A stretch of 64,000 bases of DNA from Klebsiella pneumoniae (GTDB lineage Bacteria > Pseudomonadota > Gammaproteobacteria > Steroidobacterales > Steroidobacteraceae). The stretch covers positions 107,976 through 171,975 of the forward strand of contig CAMCBU010000003.1 of the NCBI GenBank assembly GCA_945873095.1, read 5' to 3'. This document shows, piece after piece, positions 7,103 through 16,117 of this stretch. The stretch's first letter is position 1; the number at the start of each line of letters is the position of its first letter. The notes beneath the pieces were generated by a model that was not told the origin of the DNA, ran no database searches, and saw nothing but the letters and a program-made list of their open reading frames with translations. Made by a program: the position numbers and the translations under genes.

Positions 7103-9340
7103 GTGAGCGCAGTCGTCAAGGGCCAGAAGCTCGTCGATCGGTTCGTGTTGCTGGATCTGCTCGCAGAGGGCGGTCGATTCGAGATCTGGCGCGCCCGCGA
7201 TGAGCGTCGTGACGTCGAGGTGGCTCTGAAGATTGCGACCGGCGAGGACGCGTCGCGGTGGGAGAGTCTGCAGCGCGAGTATTCGATCTCGCAACGGCTC
7301 GATCACCCCGGCGTCGCCCGTTGCGACGAGCCGATGCGTGATGAGACGGTGATGATCCTGCCGATGTTGCTGGCGGCGGGCGATCTTCGACCCCTGCGAG
7401 GTAAGAGTTACACGCAGATCGTGCCGTCGATGATCGAGCTTTGTGATGCATTGGATCACTTGCACGCGCGCGGCATCATTCATCGCGACTTGAAGCCCTC
7501 GAACGTCCTGCTCGATTTCGCAGGTCATGTCCGTTTGAGTGATTTCGAATTTGCCGCGATCGATGGCATGGCGCCGCCGGGCACGATCGGCTCGCCCTTC
7601 AGCGCGAGCCCGCAACAACGGCGAGAGTTGGAACCATCGGTTCTGGATGACATCTACGGTTTCGGTGCGCTCTGTTACGAGCTCCTTTCGGCGTATCCGC
7701 CGTATTTCCCAACCAAGCCTGCCGCTACAGAGCAACAAGTCCCCGCACTGAAGCCTGTTCACCCGGTGCCGCCCGTGCTGCATGCGTTGCTGCAGCGCTG
7801 CTTGTCGGCCGACCCATCGCAACGACCTGCGAGCGCACGCGAGCTGCGCGAGGACTTGGCGATGTTGACTCGATCGCCAGAGAGTATCCGGGCGATTCGT
7901 GTCGAAGCGTTGCCGGTGGAGGAGACCCCCACGGTCAGCAGCTCGCGCCGCCGCTGGTTGCCTTGGGTGGCCGGGATCGCGAGTGCGGGGCTGCTCGCGC
8001 TCACGTTCTGGGTGTTGCCACGCTGGGCACCCGGTGCGAGTGATATCGCGGTGAGCCGTAGCGGAGCGGCCGTGAGCGCCGAGCCTGCGATGCTCATCAG
8101 TGAGGAAGAGCAGCGGCAACAAGCGCTGTTCAACGAACGCTATGGCGAGTTTTCGCGTGCACTCGATGAGCTTGAGTCACAAGCGGCTGGCGTGTGGGGC
8201 GGTGAGTCCTTCGGAGCAGCCAAGTCGATGGGAGAGTTGGCTCTCGCGGCTTCCTCGGCGCGCGATTTGACGCTGGCACTCGATAGACTGGGCCTGGCGA
8301 TGCAACGCTTGACTCGCATCGCCAGCGATCGTCCCGCGACGCTGGCTCAGTTGATCGATTCGGCCAACACCGCGATAGACGACGGTCGCTTGGAGATCGC
8401 ACGCCAGTCTCTCGAGCGGGCGTTGTTGATCGACCCCGAACACGCGCCTGCAATACGCGGACTTGCTCGTGTCGTCGCTCTAGGCCCGCTCTTGCCAGCC
8501 TTGGTGGAAGCCGAGACCGCGCAATTGGCCTACGATAATTTGCGAGCGCTCACCCTCTATGAGCAAGTGCTCCGAGCAGATGCAGACAACAGGCGAGCGC
8601 GCGACGGCGCAGCGCGAGCTCGTCGAGCGTTGAGTTCCGATCGATATGCCGCGGCGATCGGTGAGTCGTTAGCAGCACTGCGTTCTGGTCGATCCGAGGT
8701 GGCGCGTGATGCGCTGACACGCGCGCGCGCTTTGCGCTCTGATGGCGCCGAGCTTGGTGCCTTGCAAGCTGAGCTTGCAGCAGCGGGTGAGCGCTCGGAT
8801 CTCGATGACGAACGAAATCGCATCCTCGATCTCGAGAGGGCGGAGAATTGGGATGATGCACTGAAGGCCTATGAAGGTTTGCTGGCTCAGGATCGCAGTC
8901 TCGAGTTCGCACGTACGGGACGGAATCGAGTGGTGCCGCGAGCCGAGCTTTCGCGGCGGCTCGACGGGCTGATCAGCACGCCCGCTCGACTGTCATCCCC
9001 TGAGGTACGTCGCGAACTCGAGCGTTTATTGGCCGAGGCGGCCAGAGTGAAGGGCGACGCCCCGGTGTTAAGAAACCAAGTCGAGCAATTGAGCAGCGCA
9101 TTGCAGGTTTACGAGCAGCCGATCAAAACCGTACTCCAGTCGGATGGACAGACTCGCATCGTGGTGCAGCGTATCGGCATCTTCGGCACATTCACTCGTA
9201 AAGAGTTGCAGTTGAAGCCCGGCCGCTATGTTGTCGTCGGCACTCGTGAGGGTTTCCGCGATGTGCGTCGCGAGATCAACATCACGCCGAGTGGGCCGCA
9301 GCCCGTGATCGACGTGCGCTGTACGGAGTCTATTTCGTGA
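7103..9340 (+). CDS. Transmembrane Ser/Thr protein kinase-like protein
   Basis: GTG at 7103 is preferred over TTG at 7097 because GAGG (7092-7095) has 7-base spacing to it. The product has about 745 residues. An N-terminal Hanks-type kinase domain (about 10-265) shows the VAIK-type lysine (VALKIA, Lys43) and a complete catalytic loop HRDLKPSN (127-134). The glycine loop is degenerate (AEGGRFEIW) and the DFG motif reads DFE (147-149), so metal and ATP handling may be altered. One membrane helix follows (about 285-305). Beyond it lies a long helical, TPR-like periplasmic region and a terminal PEGA-like beta domain (GRYVVVGTREGFRDVRREI). Its stop overlaps the GTG of the FGE/PEGA gene. The kinase fold is secure; activity is uncertain. 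Confidence 0.88.
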   Translation: MSAVVKGQKLVDRFVLLDLLAEGGRFEIWRARDERRDVEVALKIATGEDASRWESLQREYSISQRLDHPGVARCDEPMRDETVMILPMLLAAGDLRPLRGKSYTQIVPSMIELCDALDHLHARGIIHRDLKPSNVLLDFAGHVRLSDFEFAAIDGMAPPGTIGSPFSASPQQRRELEPSVLDDIYGFGALCYELLSAYPPYFPTKPAATEQQVPALKPVHPVPPVLHALLQRCLSADPSQRPASARELREDLAMLTRSPESIRAIRVEALPVEETPTVSSSRRRWLPWVAGIASAGLLALTFWVLPRWAPGASDIAVSRSGAAVSAEPAMLISEEEQRQQALFNERYGEFSRALDELESQAAGVWGGESFGAAKSMGELALAASSARDLTLALDRLGLAMQRLTRIASDRPATLAQLIDSANTAIDDGRLEIARQSLERALLIDPEHAPAIRGLARVVALGPLLPALVEAETAQLAYDNLRALTLYEQVLRADADNRRARDGAARARRALSSDRYAAAIGESLAALRSGRSEVARDALTRARALRSDGAELGALQAELAAAGERSDLDDERNRILDLERAENWDDALKAYEGLLAQDRSLEFARTGRNRVVPRAELSRRLDGLISTPARLSSPEVRRELERLLAEAARVKGDAPVLRNQVEQLSSALQVYEQPIKTVLQSDGQTRIVVQRIGIFGTFTRKELQLKPGRYVVVGTREGFRDVRREINITPSGPQPVIDVRCTESIS

Positions 9341-11751
9341 TCCCCACGGTAGTGCTGCGCGAGCCGGCCGGTGATCGGACCATGGCGTTGCCCTTACTGA
9401 TCGGTTCGACGAGTGGTTGTGATGTCCAAGCGCCCGGCTTTGCTGAGGGCGAAATCGTCCGGATTTTTGTCGAGGGCGGAGCCACTTACATCGAGGCCGC
9501 CACCCCGACGACGGCGATTCTCGATGGACAACATCTCGAGCAGGGTGTCGCTCGCGCCGTGCAAACGGGTTCGGTTTTGGTGATTGGCGATACGCGAGTC
9601 GCCTTCTCGCAAGAGGCCGGATCGCCCGTTCTGTCCGTGCGCCATCTCGAGGGCAACAGAACCATCGCGCCCTTACGCGCCACATCGAGCGTTTCGCAGG
9701 ATCAGGACCAGCAGGATGTTCCGATCAAAGTTGCTGCGGTGTCCTCGGCAAACACGTCGTCACCGCAAGTGCGACCGGACTCGCACAATTTTCGATCATG
9801 GTGGTTCTTGCTTACTGCTGCTGCGCTCCTGAGTGGATTGCTGGTGTTGTTGTTCCGGTTCGAGCGCATCGAAATCGACCTCGAGCCCGTGGGTGCGTCG
9901 GTGAACGTCGACGGCCCCGACTGGTCATCGGCGAGCAGCCTGTTTGCACTGCCCGGCAAACGCCAGATCGAGATCGCCGCAGCGGGATACCGCAGCATCA
10001 AACGTGAGATCGATATCCAGCCCGACTCGATGCTGAAGCTGCAGTATCGCTTGGAGCCGTTACCCGGTGTACTCGAGGTCGACAGCGGTGGCGTGGCCGC
10101 TGTGGCGTATGTCGATGGTGTCGAAATAGGGCGTGTGCCCGGCGCGTTGCAGATCCCTGCAGGAACGAAGACTGTTTTGCTCAAGGCGGATCGACATCTC
10201 GATTTTGTGGAGTCGGTTGAAATCGAGGGGCTCGGCAAGAGGCAATTACTGAGCGCAACATTGCGGTCGTCCTGGGGCAAGATCGATGTTGCAACGGATC
10301 GTGCGGTCAGTGCTTTGCGAATCAACGACGAGCCTCCCGTCTCGCTACCGCGCGTCGTCGACTTGCCCGCCGGCGTGCATCGCCTCGAGATGACAGCCGC
10401 CGCCGCCAAGCCTTGGCGCAGTGTCGTCCTCGTCAAGGCGGGGGAAACGCTGCGTATCGGACCGGTCCAATTGGGCGCTCCGGATGCAACGGTGCGCATC
10501 CGGTCTACGCCATCAGGTGCCGATGTGACGGTGGGTGGCGTCTATCGAGGCAAGACGCCGTTGCAGGTGGAACTGGCGCCCGGCGTGGAGCACGAATTGT
10601 TGGCCGTGCTGCAAGGATACCAGCCGGTCTCGAGACGAGTCTTTGCCGAGCCATCGGGAAAGCTCGAGTGGAGCCCGTCCTTGCAAGCCATCTTGGTCGA
10701 GTTGTTTTTACAAGGCGAGCCGAGCGATGCAGAGATTATCCAAGGTTCGACCAGTGTTGGACGAACGCCGGCGTCACTGCAGCTGCCCGCGCGTGAACAT
10801 CGTTTGGAGCTACGCGCCAACGGCATGCAATCGCAAACGCTGCGCGTCGATTTGTCCAATGGTGTCGCGCGACGGATCGAGTATCGACTGACTCCGATCG
10901 GTCGTGCAGCCGATTGGCAACCGCCGGCGGCAGCGCTGCGCTCATCGACAGGAACTTTGCTGCGACTGATGCCGTTGGGCAAAGCCACTCTGGGCAGTGA
11001 ACGCCGGGAACAAGGACGACGCGCGAATGAGTTCTTGCGACGAGTCGAACTGACGCGGCCCTTCTATCTCGGAACGCGAGAAGTGACGAATGGGGAGTTT
11101 CGCCGGTTCAAGCCTGCGCATGCCTCGGGCTTCATCGGTAAGCGCACACTCGATCTCGATACCCTGCCCGTCACCTCAGTAACTTGGACGGATGCCGTTG
11201 AGTATTGCAATTGGCTCTCCGAGCAAGAGGGCTTGCAACCGGCGTACGAAAAGAAGGATGGCAAATGGGCTCTACGTCGACCGGTCGCGACGGGCTACCG
11301 ACTACCGACGGAGGCGGAGTGGGAGTTCGCGGCGCGTCATGCGGGCGAGAATATGCCTCAGCGGCGCTACGAGTGGGGTAACGACCTGCCTCCACCTGCG
11401 GGTGTAGCCAATTTCGCGGGGCTCGAGGCGGTAGCCGAAATGGCCCGTGTGCTCGACAACTGGCAGGACGAATACCCCGTTGTGGCACCGCCCGGAAAAT
11501 ATCCGGCGAATGCACTCGGTCTGTTCGATATGACGGGGAACGTTTCCGAGTGGGTGCACGATGCGTACAGCTCGTTCGATGCCAACGGAGGTGGTCAGGA
11601 CCCCGTGGGTCCGGCTGATTCACCGAGACGAGTTATCAAGGGAAGTTCGTGGCGGAGCGTGAATTACAGTGATTTGCGCCTCGCCTGGCGCGACGGAGCA
11701 GACGCCCCGTCACAAACGATCGGTTTCAGGGTGGCTCGCTATGCAGACTAG
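9337..11751 (+). CDS. Membrane protein with FHA-like N-terminus, PEGA repeats and FGE/SUMF1-like domain
   Basis: This 804-residue protein starts at a GTG overlapping the kinase stop. Residues 1-95 form a small beta-rich domain resembling FHA (LLIGSTSGCDVQ, VLVIGDTRVAF). One membrane helix lies at 154-174. Residues 175-525 hold about five PEGA-like beta repeats (for example TPSGADVTVGGVYRGKTPL). Residues 540-803 form a formylglycine-generating-enzyme-like domain with RLPTEAEWEFAAR, GNVSEWVHD and IGFRVAR. The catalytic cysteine region of true FGEs reads KGSSWRSVNYSDLRLAWRD here, with no Cys, so formylglycine synthesis is unlikely; this fold is common as a binding module in kinase-linked proteins. 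It is probably a periplasmic partner of the upstream kinase. Confidence 0.85.
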   Translation: MIPTVVLREPAGDRTMALPLLIGSTSGCDVQAPGFAEGEIVRIFVEGGATYIEAATPTTAILDGQHLEQGVARAVQTGSVLVIGDTRVAFSQEAGSPVLSVRHLEGNRTIAPLRATSSVSQDQDQQDVPIKVAAVSSANTSSPQVRPDSHNFRSWWFLLTAAALLSGLLVLLFRFERIEIDLEPVGASVNVDGPDWSSASSLFALPGKRQIEIAAAGYRSIKREIDIQPDSMLKLQYRLEPLPGVLEVDSGGVAAVAYVDGVEIGRVPGALQIPAGTKTVLLKADRHLDFVESVEIEGLGKRQLLSATLRSSWGKIDVATDRAVSALRINDEPPVSLPRVVDLPAGVHRLEMTAAAAKPWRSVVLVKAGETLRIGPVQLGAPDATVRIRSTPSGADVTVGGVYRGKTPLQVELAPGVEHELLAVLQGYQPVSRRVFAEPSGKLEWSPSLQAILVELFLQGEPSDAEIIQGSTSVGRTPASLQLPAREHRLELRANGMQSQTLRVDLSNGVARRIEYRLTPIGRAADWQPPAAALRSSTGTLLRLMPLGKATLGSERREQGRRANEFLRRVELTRPFYLGTREVTNGEFRRFKPAHASGFIGKRTLDLDTLPVTSVTWTDAVEYCNWLSEQEGLQPAYEKKDGKWALRRPVATGYRLPTEAEWEFAARHAGENMPQRRYEWGNDLPPPAGVANFAGLEAVAEMARVLDNWQDEYPVVAPPGKYPANALGLFDMTGNVSEWVHDAYSSFDANGGGQDPVGPADSPRRVIKGSSWRSVNYSDLRLAWRDGADAPSQTIGFRVARYAD

Positions 11752-11989
11752 TCAAACTCGAACTTGGCGCTTGATTTGGCTGACCGTGATCAGCGCGCTG
11801 ATCTGCTGGTTGGCGTCGGTCATGATGCTGAGGGCACTGGCCCAGACAGCCCAGACAGCCGAACCCGTCGAGACCAATGAAGCGGAATCGACACAGCGTC
11901 GCGCGCCGCCGCCTAAGATTTCTGACGAGGAGTCGCCGGAGTATCGAGACTCTGCGGATAACAACATCAGCCTGCCGGTCGATATATGA
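11741..11989 (+). CDS. Small single-pass membrane protein
   Basis: This 82-residue protein starts at the ATG at 11741, inside the last codons of the FGE-like gene. It has a basic N-terminus, one hydrophobic helix (about residues 9-31, WRLIWLTVISALICWLASV), and an acidic, proline-containing tail likely to lie in the periplasm. No domain is recognised. Its position immediately before the MotA/TolQ/ExbB gene, with an ATGA overlap (11986-11989), suggests an accessory subunit of that channel, but nothing in the sequence proves this. A longer in-frame start at 11669 would overlap the FGE-like gene and looks wrong. Confidence 0.6.
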   Translation: MQTSQTRTWRLIWLTVISALICWLASVMMLRALAQTAQTAEPVETNEAESTQRRAPPPKISDEESPEYRDSADNNISLPVDI

Positions 11990-12786
11990 ACAAAAAATTG
12001 CCTAATGAATTTCTCTTTACCGTCGTGGCGCTTTTGCTCGTCACGGTCTTCGTGCATGCGGCGTATGTGTTACACATCCGTCCCGTCGCCGAAGCCACCT
12101 TGCGCGCCGATCGGGAGCGTATGGCTGTCGACCCCAACTACGTCACCGAACGCTCGTTTTACGTAATCATCAAAGATTACGAACAGGAAGCCGAAATCAT
12201 CCTGATGCTGTGGGCACTGACGATTATCGGCTACAAGGCCATCGTCCAGCAGCGGGAATTGCGGGTGCTACGCGCCGAACTGCTGCGACTACCCGACGGC
12301 ACCCGTATCCTGCCGGAGGACACACGCGAGTACACCCGACAGCTCGAGACTCTGCCTGTTGCGGATCGGGAGGCGCTGGTTCCGCGCGCCTTGATGGCCG
12401 CGCTGGCGCGATTCGGTGCGACCCGACATGTACAAGACGCCTCGACGGTGGCGCACGGAATTTGCCAGTCCGAGGCCGAGCGACTCGACTCGGAGATGGC
12501 CTTGTTGCGTTACATCGCTTGGGCCATTCCCGCCATCGGCTTCATCGGCACCGTGCGCGGTATCGGCGATGCGCTCTCACAGGCGCACAAAGCGGTGACC
12601 GGTGATATCTCTGGTGTGACGGAAGGTCTCGGTGTCGCCTTCAACTCGACCCTGATTGCGTTGATCTTGTCGATCCTGCTGATGTTCCTCATGCAACAAC
12701 TGCAGTGGGTGCAGGAGCGACGAGTGCTCGATACCGAAACCTGGTTGGATGAAAAAGTCATCCGAAACTTGCAGGTTCGCATGTGA
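11986..12786 (+). CDS. MotA/TolQ/ExbB proton-channel family protein
   Basis: The protein has 266 residues with membrane segments near 8-28, 70-87, 171-190 and 213-237. The last two carry the family pattern: AIPAIGFIGTVRGIGDAL for the third helix, then a short loop and EGLGVAFNSTLIALILSIL for the fourth. In MotA, TolQ and ExbB pentamers these helices line the ion path and surround two copies of a partner helix with an essential Asp (MotB, TolR, ExbD). No such partner gene lies in this operon, but both downstream VWA proteins begin with a hydrophobic helix carrying a buried Asp, which makes them the likely partners. The start and stop overlap both neighbours. Confidence 0.88.
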   Translation: MNKKLPNEFLFTVVALLLVTVFVHAAYVLHIRPVAEATLRADRERMAVDPNYVTERSFYVIIKDYEQEAEIILMLWALTIIGYKAIVQQRELRVLRAELLRLPDGTRILPEDTREYTRQLETLPVADREALVPRALMAALARFGATRHVQDASTVAHGICQSEAERLDSEMALLRYIAWAIPAIGFIGTVRGIGDALSQAHKAVTGDISGVTEGLGVAFNSTLIALILSILLMFLMQQLQWVQERRVLDTETWLDEKVIRNLQVRM

Positions 12787-13979
12787 CGACGCTCGGCGTT
12801 CATCTCGGTGCCGACAGCGCCGTCGTCGCCGTCGATGGCGAGAGACGCGAGTGCTCCCTCGAGTCGTTTGCGGGCACCGGTGCCGCATGCCATGTGGTCG
12901 TGCCGGTGAGCGTCGAGGTGAGTGCGGTCGGTGATTCGATCGCCCGGTTGCGGCAACTCGGTCTCGACGTTCAGGCGTTCCATGATGTTGCCGCGTTCGC
13001 AACCGCGGCGCTGGCTCTCTCGGGCACGACGCTCTTCGTCGAGTTGGAGGAAGACGTCGGCGCTGCGGCTCGTGTGGTGGTGTCGGACGGAGTGGCGCGT
13101 CGTCAGACCTCATTGAGGCGTAGTCGATTGGGGCGCCGAACGCTCAAACGAACCTGGATGGAGATGATCGGCGAGTCGATGGTACTCGCGCATCGATTCG
13201 ACCCCCTGCATGATCGTGAGTCCGAGACGCGTTTGGCCAATTTTGTGTGGAATGCGGCACGCGATGCGGCGAACGATGGCTCGGTGGGGGTCACACTGCC
13301 AACGCCGCGCGGTGATTGCAGTGTCACGTTGACCCGCGATCAGTTTGCGGCCCGTGCAGCGGTGATTTATCGAGAACTATCCGGCATGCTGCACGAGCTG
13401 CGACCGGCAGCAGCACGCGTGAATCTGCTCGTGGCAGAGCACGATCTCAGTTTGCCCGGCTTCGTCGAAATGCTCGCTGAATTTCGTAGCTGCCGAATCC
13501 TCAGCTTTCGACCAGAGACACTCGCGATCGCAGCGTCGATGCAGACGGTCGCCACCGCGCCGACCGACGAGGTCCTCTTGTTGCGCGGACATCCTGTCCG
13601 TGAAGCCATTGCAGAGGCGCGCCTGGTCGAACTGCCGCAGCTCGGCTCAGCCGGCGTTTGCCCGACGCACGTGCTTTGGAATGCCGAGGTCAGACCGCTG
13701 ACGGTGGGTTCGCTCGTCGAGATCGGACGCGAGGTGGGCGCCGGTGGTTTGTCTCTTCCGGAGGGGCTGGCGGGCGTGTCACGCTGGCATTGTTCGTTGC
13801 GCGTCACCTCGCTCGCGACGGAATTGATCGATCACAGCGGTCACGGCACATGGCTCAATGATGAGCGGGTGATCGGGCGCGTCGACGTGTTTGCCGGTGA
13901 TCGGATCCGGATCGGCGATCCGGGCGTTGAGCTCACGTTGCTGACCATAGAGAAATCGGATGGCGCGCCGGCGCGTTGA
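12783..13979 (+). CDS. Actin/HSP70-like protein with C-terminal FHA domain
   Basis: The protein has 398 residues and starts at a GTG overlapping the channel gene's stop. The C-terminal 85 residues form an FHA domain: EIGRE in the first strand, GVSRWHCSLRV (the SRxH phosphothreonine-binding core) and GTWLNDERV (the N-loop). The first 310 residues open with LGVHLGADSAVVAVD, continue with LFVELEEDVGAAARVVVSDG, and resemble the ribonuclease-H/HSP70-actin fold; this is inference from pattern and may be a degenerate ATPase. It is predicted cytoplasmic. The FHA domain could read phosphothreonines made by the kinase gene upstream, linking it to the channel/VWA complex. It overlaps the next gene by 20 bases. 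Confidence 0.8.
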   Translation: MTTLGVHLGADSAVVAVDGERRECSLESFAGTGAACHVVVPVSVEVSAVGDSIARLRQLGLDVQAFHDVAAFATAALALSGTTLFVELEEDVGAAARVVVSDGVARRQTSLRRSRLGRRTLKRTWMEMIGESMVLAHRFDPLHDRESETRLANFVWNAARDAANDGSVGVTLPTPRGDCSVTLTRDQFAARAAVIYRELSGMLHELRPAAARVNLLVAEHDLSLPGFVEMLAEFRSCRILSFRPETLAIAASMQTVATAPTDEVLLLRGHPVREAIAEARLVELPQLGSAGVCPTHVLWNAEVRPLTVGSLVEIGREVGAGGLSLPEGLAGVSRWHCSLRVTSLATELIDHSGHGTWLNDERVIGRVDVFAGDRIRIGDPGVELTLLTIEKSDGAPAR

Positions 13980-15054
13980 GGTATTCAGCCTCTCGTTTCT
14001 CGACGTCATTTGCTGCGGCTTTGGCGCCGTCATCCTGTTCTACACCATCATCAGTGCTCAAAGCGGTATCGAGCGGACGCGCAAAGCAGAGGATCTTGCG
14101 GCCGAGGTGTCTCGGCTGGAGGAGGAAGTCATTCGAGGCGCGCGTAATTTGGTGGAATTGAAAAATGCTCGAGAAAAAACCGAGAGCGAGACGGTATCGG
14201 CGACATCGCGTGCCACGCAGTTAATCGAGGAGTTGCAGCGCAAGCGTGAGGAAAGCTTCATCTACGATTCGACGACGCTCGCCAAACGTGAGCGTATCGA
14301 GAAGTTGAAAGCCGAAGTGAAAGCGCTCGAGGAGCGCGCTCGACGCCTCGAAGCGAGTGCAAAAGTGGAAACGCCGCGATCAGAGCGCGCCGGCGCGGGC
14401 AAGTCGCTGGCGAGTCGTCGATATATCACGGGTCTCACGCTGAAGGGCAAGCGCATCCTGGTGCTGTTTGATCGTTCTTCAAGTATGTTAGATGACGATC
14501 TAGTCAACGTTCTGCGACTCCGAAATTCCGCACCGGCGATGCAAGCTTCCGCGTCGAAGTGGCGAAGAGCGGGAGATATTGGTGCTTGGTTGATCTCGGA
14601 GATTCCGCAAACGTCCCAATATCAGTTTTATGTTTTCAACATCGGAGCTCAGCCGCTGTTGTCCGGCACAGACGGTGAGTGGTTATCGGGCAGTGACGAG
14701 GCCGTTCGAGACAAGATGCTGACGGCGCTCGGAGCGCTGCCGCCCCTCGGTGGCACCAGCTTGATCAACGCACTGCAGGCGACTCGTGCAATGCGGGTAC
14801 CGCCCGATCAGGTGATCTTGGTGACCGATGGGCTGCCGACACAAGGCGCGACCCCACCGGCGCTGCGAAAGTACGTCGACGCTGCTGCTCGCGCCAAGTT
14901 TTTTGATGAGGCGGTTCGCGGGGTCAATCGCAACGTTCCCATCGATGTGATCCTCTTGCCGATGAAGGGCGACGTGCCTGCACCGCATCGATTTTGGGGT
15001 CTTGCTCGACAGACCAAGGGCGCCTTCGTGATGCCCTCGCCGGATTGGCCTTGA
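13960..15054 (+). CDS. Membrane-anchored VWA-domain protein 1
   Basis: The protein has 364 residues: a short basic N-terminus, then the motif FSLSFLDVICCGFGA (residues 9-23) opening a single membrane helix with Asp15 and Cys18-Cys19 buried in it; a long coiled coil (about 40-135); and a von Willebrand A domain (about 163-364). All MIDAS metal-site elements are present: DRSSS 171-175, Thr266 in GGTSL, and Asp290 in VTDGLP. The topology predicts a periplasmic VWA domain held away from the membrane. The N-terminal helix resembles ExbD/TolR helices, whose Asp is driven by the MotA/ExbB channel. It is paralogous to the next gene. Confidence 0.88.
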   Translation: MARRRVEVFSLSFLDVICCGFGAVILFYTIISAQSGIERTRKAEDLAAEVSRLEEEVIRGARNLVELKNAREKTESETVSATSRATQLIEELQRKREESFIYDSTTLAKRERIEKLKAEVKALEERARRLEASAKVETPRSERAGAGKSLASRRYITGLTLKGKRILVLFDRSSSMLDDDLVNVLRLRNSAPAMQASASKWRRAGDIGAWLISEIPQTSQYQFYVFNIGAQPLLSGTDGEWLSGSDEAVRDKMLTALGALPPLGGTSLINALQATRAMRVPPDQVILVTDGLPTQGATPPALRKYVDAAARAKFFDEAVRGVNRNVPIDVILLPMKGDVPAPHRFWGLARQTKGAFVMPSPDWP

Positions 15055-15064
15055 GGCGTCACGC

Positions 15065-16117
15065 ATGAAGCGCAAGCAACGTGAGACGGAAATCTTCAGC
15101 CTGTCTTTTCTTGATGTCATTTGCTGCGGCTTCGGCGCCATCATTCTGCTGCTGGTGCTATCGGAATTCGGACAGCCGCTGGTCATCGAGAAATCAAGAA
15201 ACGATCTCGAGCTGCAGTTGAAGAAACTTCAGGAGGAGCTGTTCGCGATCCGCGGCGACTCGGAGCGTCTCGAGCGCGAGTTGCGAGGTCGGGTCGACCT
15301 ACTCCAAAAAGAGCGTTTGAACTTGGCGCGCGCGGCGGGCGAGATGTCGAGTCTGCGCGGGCAGTACGACACATCGCGTCAAGAAGCGGCTGTCAGTAAT
15401 ATCGTCGAGAACGAACTTCTGTCTGCATTTCAGGATCTACAAGCGGAAAATCAGCGCCTCGTCCAAATGTCGCAGGCGCGACGCAAGCTCAATACGCAGG
15501 CGGTCGGTGGTATTCCCGTAGACAGTGATTATGTGATTTTTCTCATCGATACCTCCGGCAGTATGCAAGGAGGGCACTGGGAAACGGCGATGGAGGTGAT
15601 GCGCGAGATCCTCGACATCTACCCGCGACTGAAGGGCTTGCAGATCGTCGATGACAACGGCCGCGAATTATTTGCCGGTACGCGCGGTCGTTGGTTAACC
15701 GATTCAAACAATCTGCGCGGCGATATCGTGCAGCGAATGCGGAATTGGCGCGCATTCAGTGACTCCAATCCGGCCGATGGGATCGAGTTGGCGATCAAGA
15801 ACTATTGGTCGGCAGACAAGCGCATCAGCATCTATGTGCTCGGCGACGAATTCACCGGCGAGACGATTCAGGGCGCACTCGATGCGGTTGACCGGATCAA
15901 TCGACCCGACGAAACGGGGCGTCGTCGGGTTCGAATCCATGCCGTCGGCTTCCCCGAGGCGCCTGGCATGACCCCGTTTACAAACATCCGATTCTCAGCC
16001 TTAATGCGGGCCATGTGCGACCGGAACGACGGCACTTTCGTCGGTCTCACCAACGTCAAAACTTGCGGTGTGACCATGGTCATTGGAGGCGTCACGACAT
16101 GCGTCGGGGGCAACTGA
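15065..16117 (+). CDS. Membrane-anchored VWA-domain protein 2
   Basis: This 350-residue paralogue of the preceding protein has the same architecture: the motif FSLSFLDVICCGFGA (residues 11-25, Asp17), one membrane helix, a coiled coil (about 43-140), and a VWA domain (about 155-350) with DTSGS (162-166) and an Asp in VLGDEF (Asp261). The C-terminus is Cys-containing (Cys at the MRAMCDRNDG segment, then KTCGV and TTCVG), which may allow disulfides in the periplasm. Outside the N-terminal motif the two paralogues have diverged, which suggests two distinct ligands or a heteromer. The gene overlaps the following lipoprotein start by 19 bases. Confidence 0.88.
   Translation: MKRKQRETEIFSLSFLDVICCGFGAIILLLVLSEFGQPLVIEKSRNDLELQLKKLQEELFAIRGDSERLERELRGRVDLLQKERLNLARAAGEMSSLRGQYDTSRQEAAVSNIVENELLSAFQDLQAENQRLVQMSQARRKLNTQAVGGIPVDSDYVIFLIDTSGSMQGGHWETAMEVMREILDIYPRLKGLQIVDDNGRELFAGTRGRWLTDSNNLRGDIVQRMRNWRAFSDSNPADGIELAIKNYWSADKRISIYVLGDEFTGETIQGALDAVDRINRPDETGRRRVRIHAVGFPEAPGMTPFTNIRFSALMRAMCDRNDGTFVGLTNVKTCGVTMVIGGVTTCVGGN

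Noticed and set aside
11986..16117. Zorya-type antiphage defence, because of the MotA-like protein
   Set aside because: There is no ZorB-type MotB/OmpA protein, no ZorC, no helicase or nuclease gene, and the associated kinase, VWA and lipoprotein genes point to the envelope.
7103..16117. Type VI secretion cluster, because of kinase, FHA and lipoprotein genes
   Set aside because: None of the core T6SS genes (sheath, Hcp, VgrG, TssJLM, ClpV) is present.
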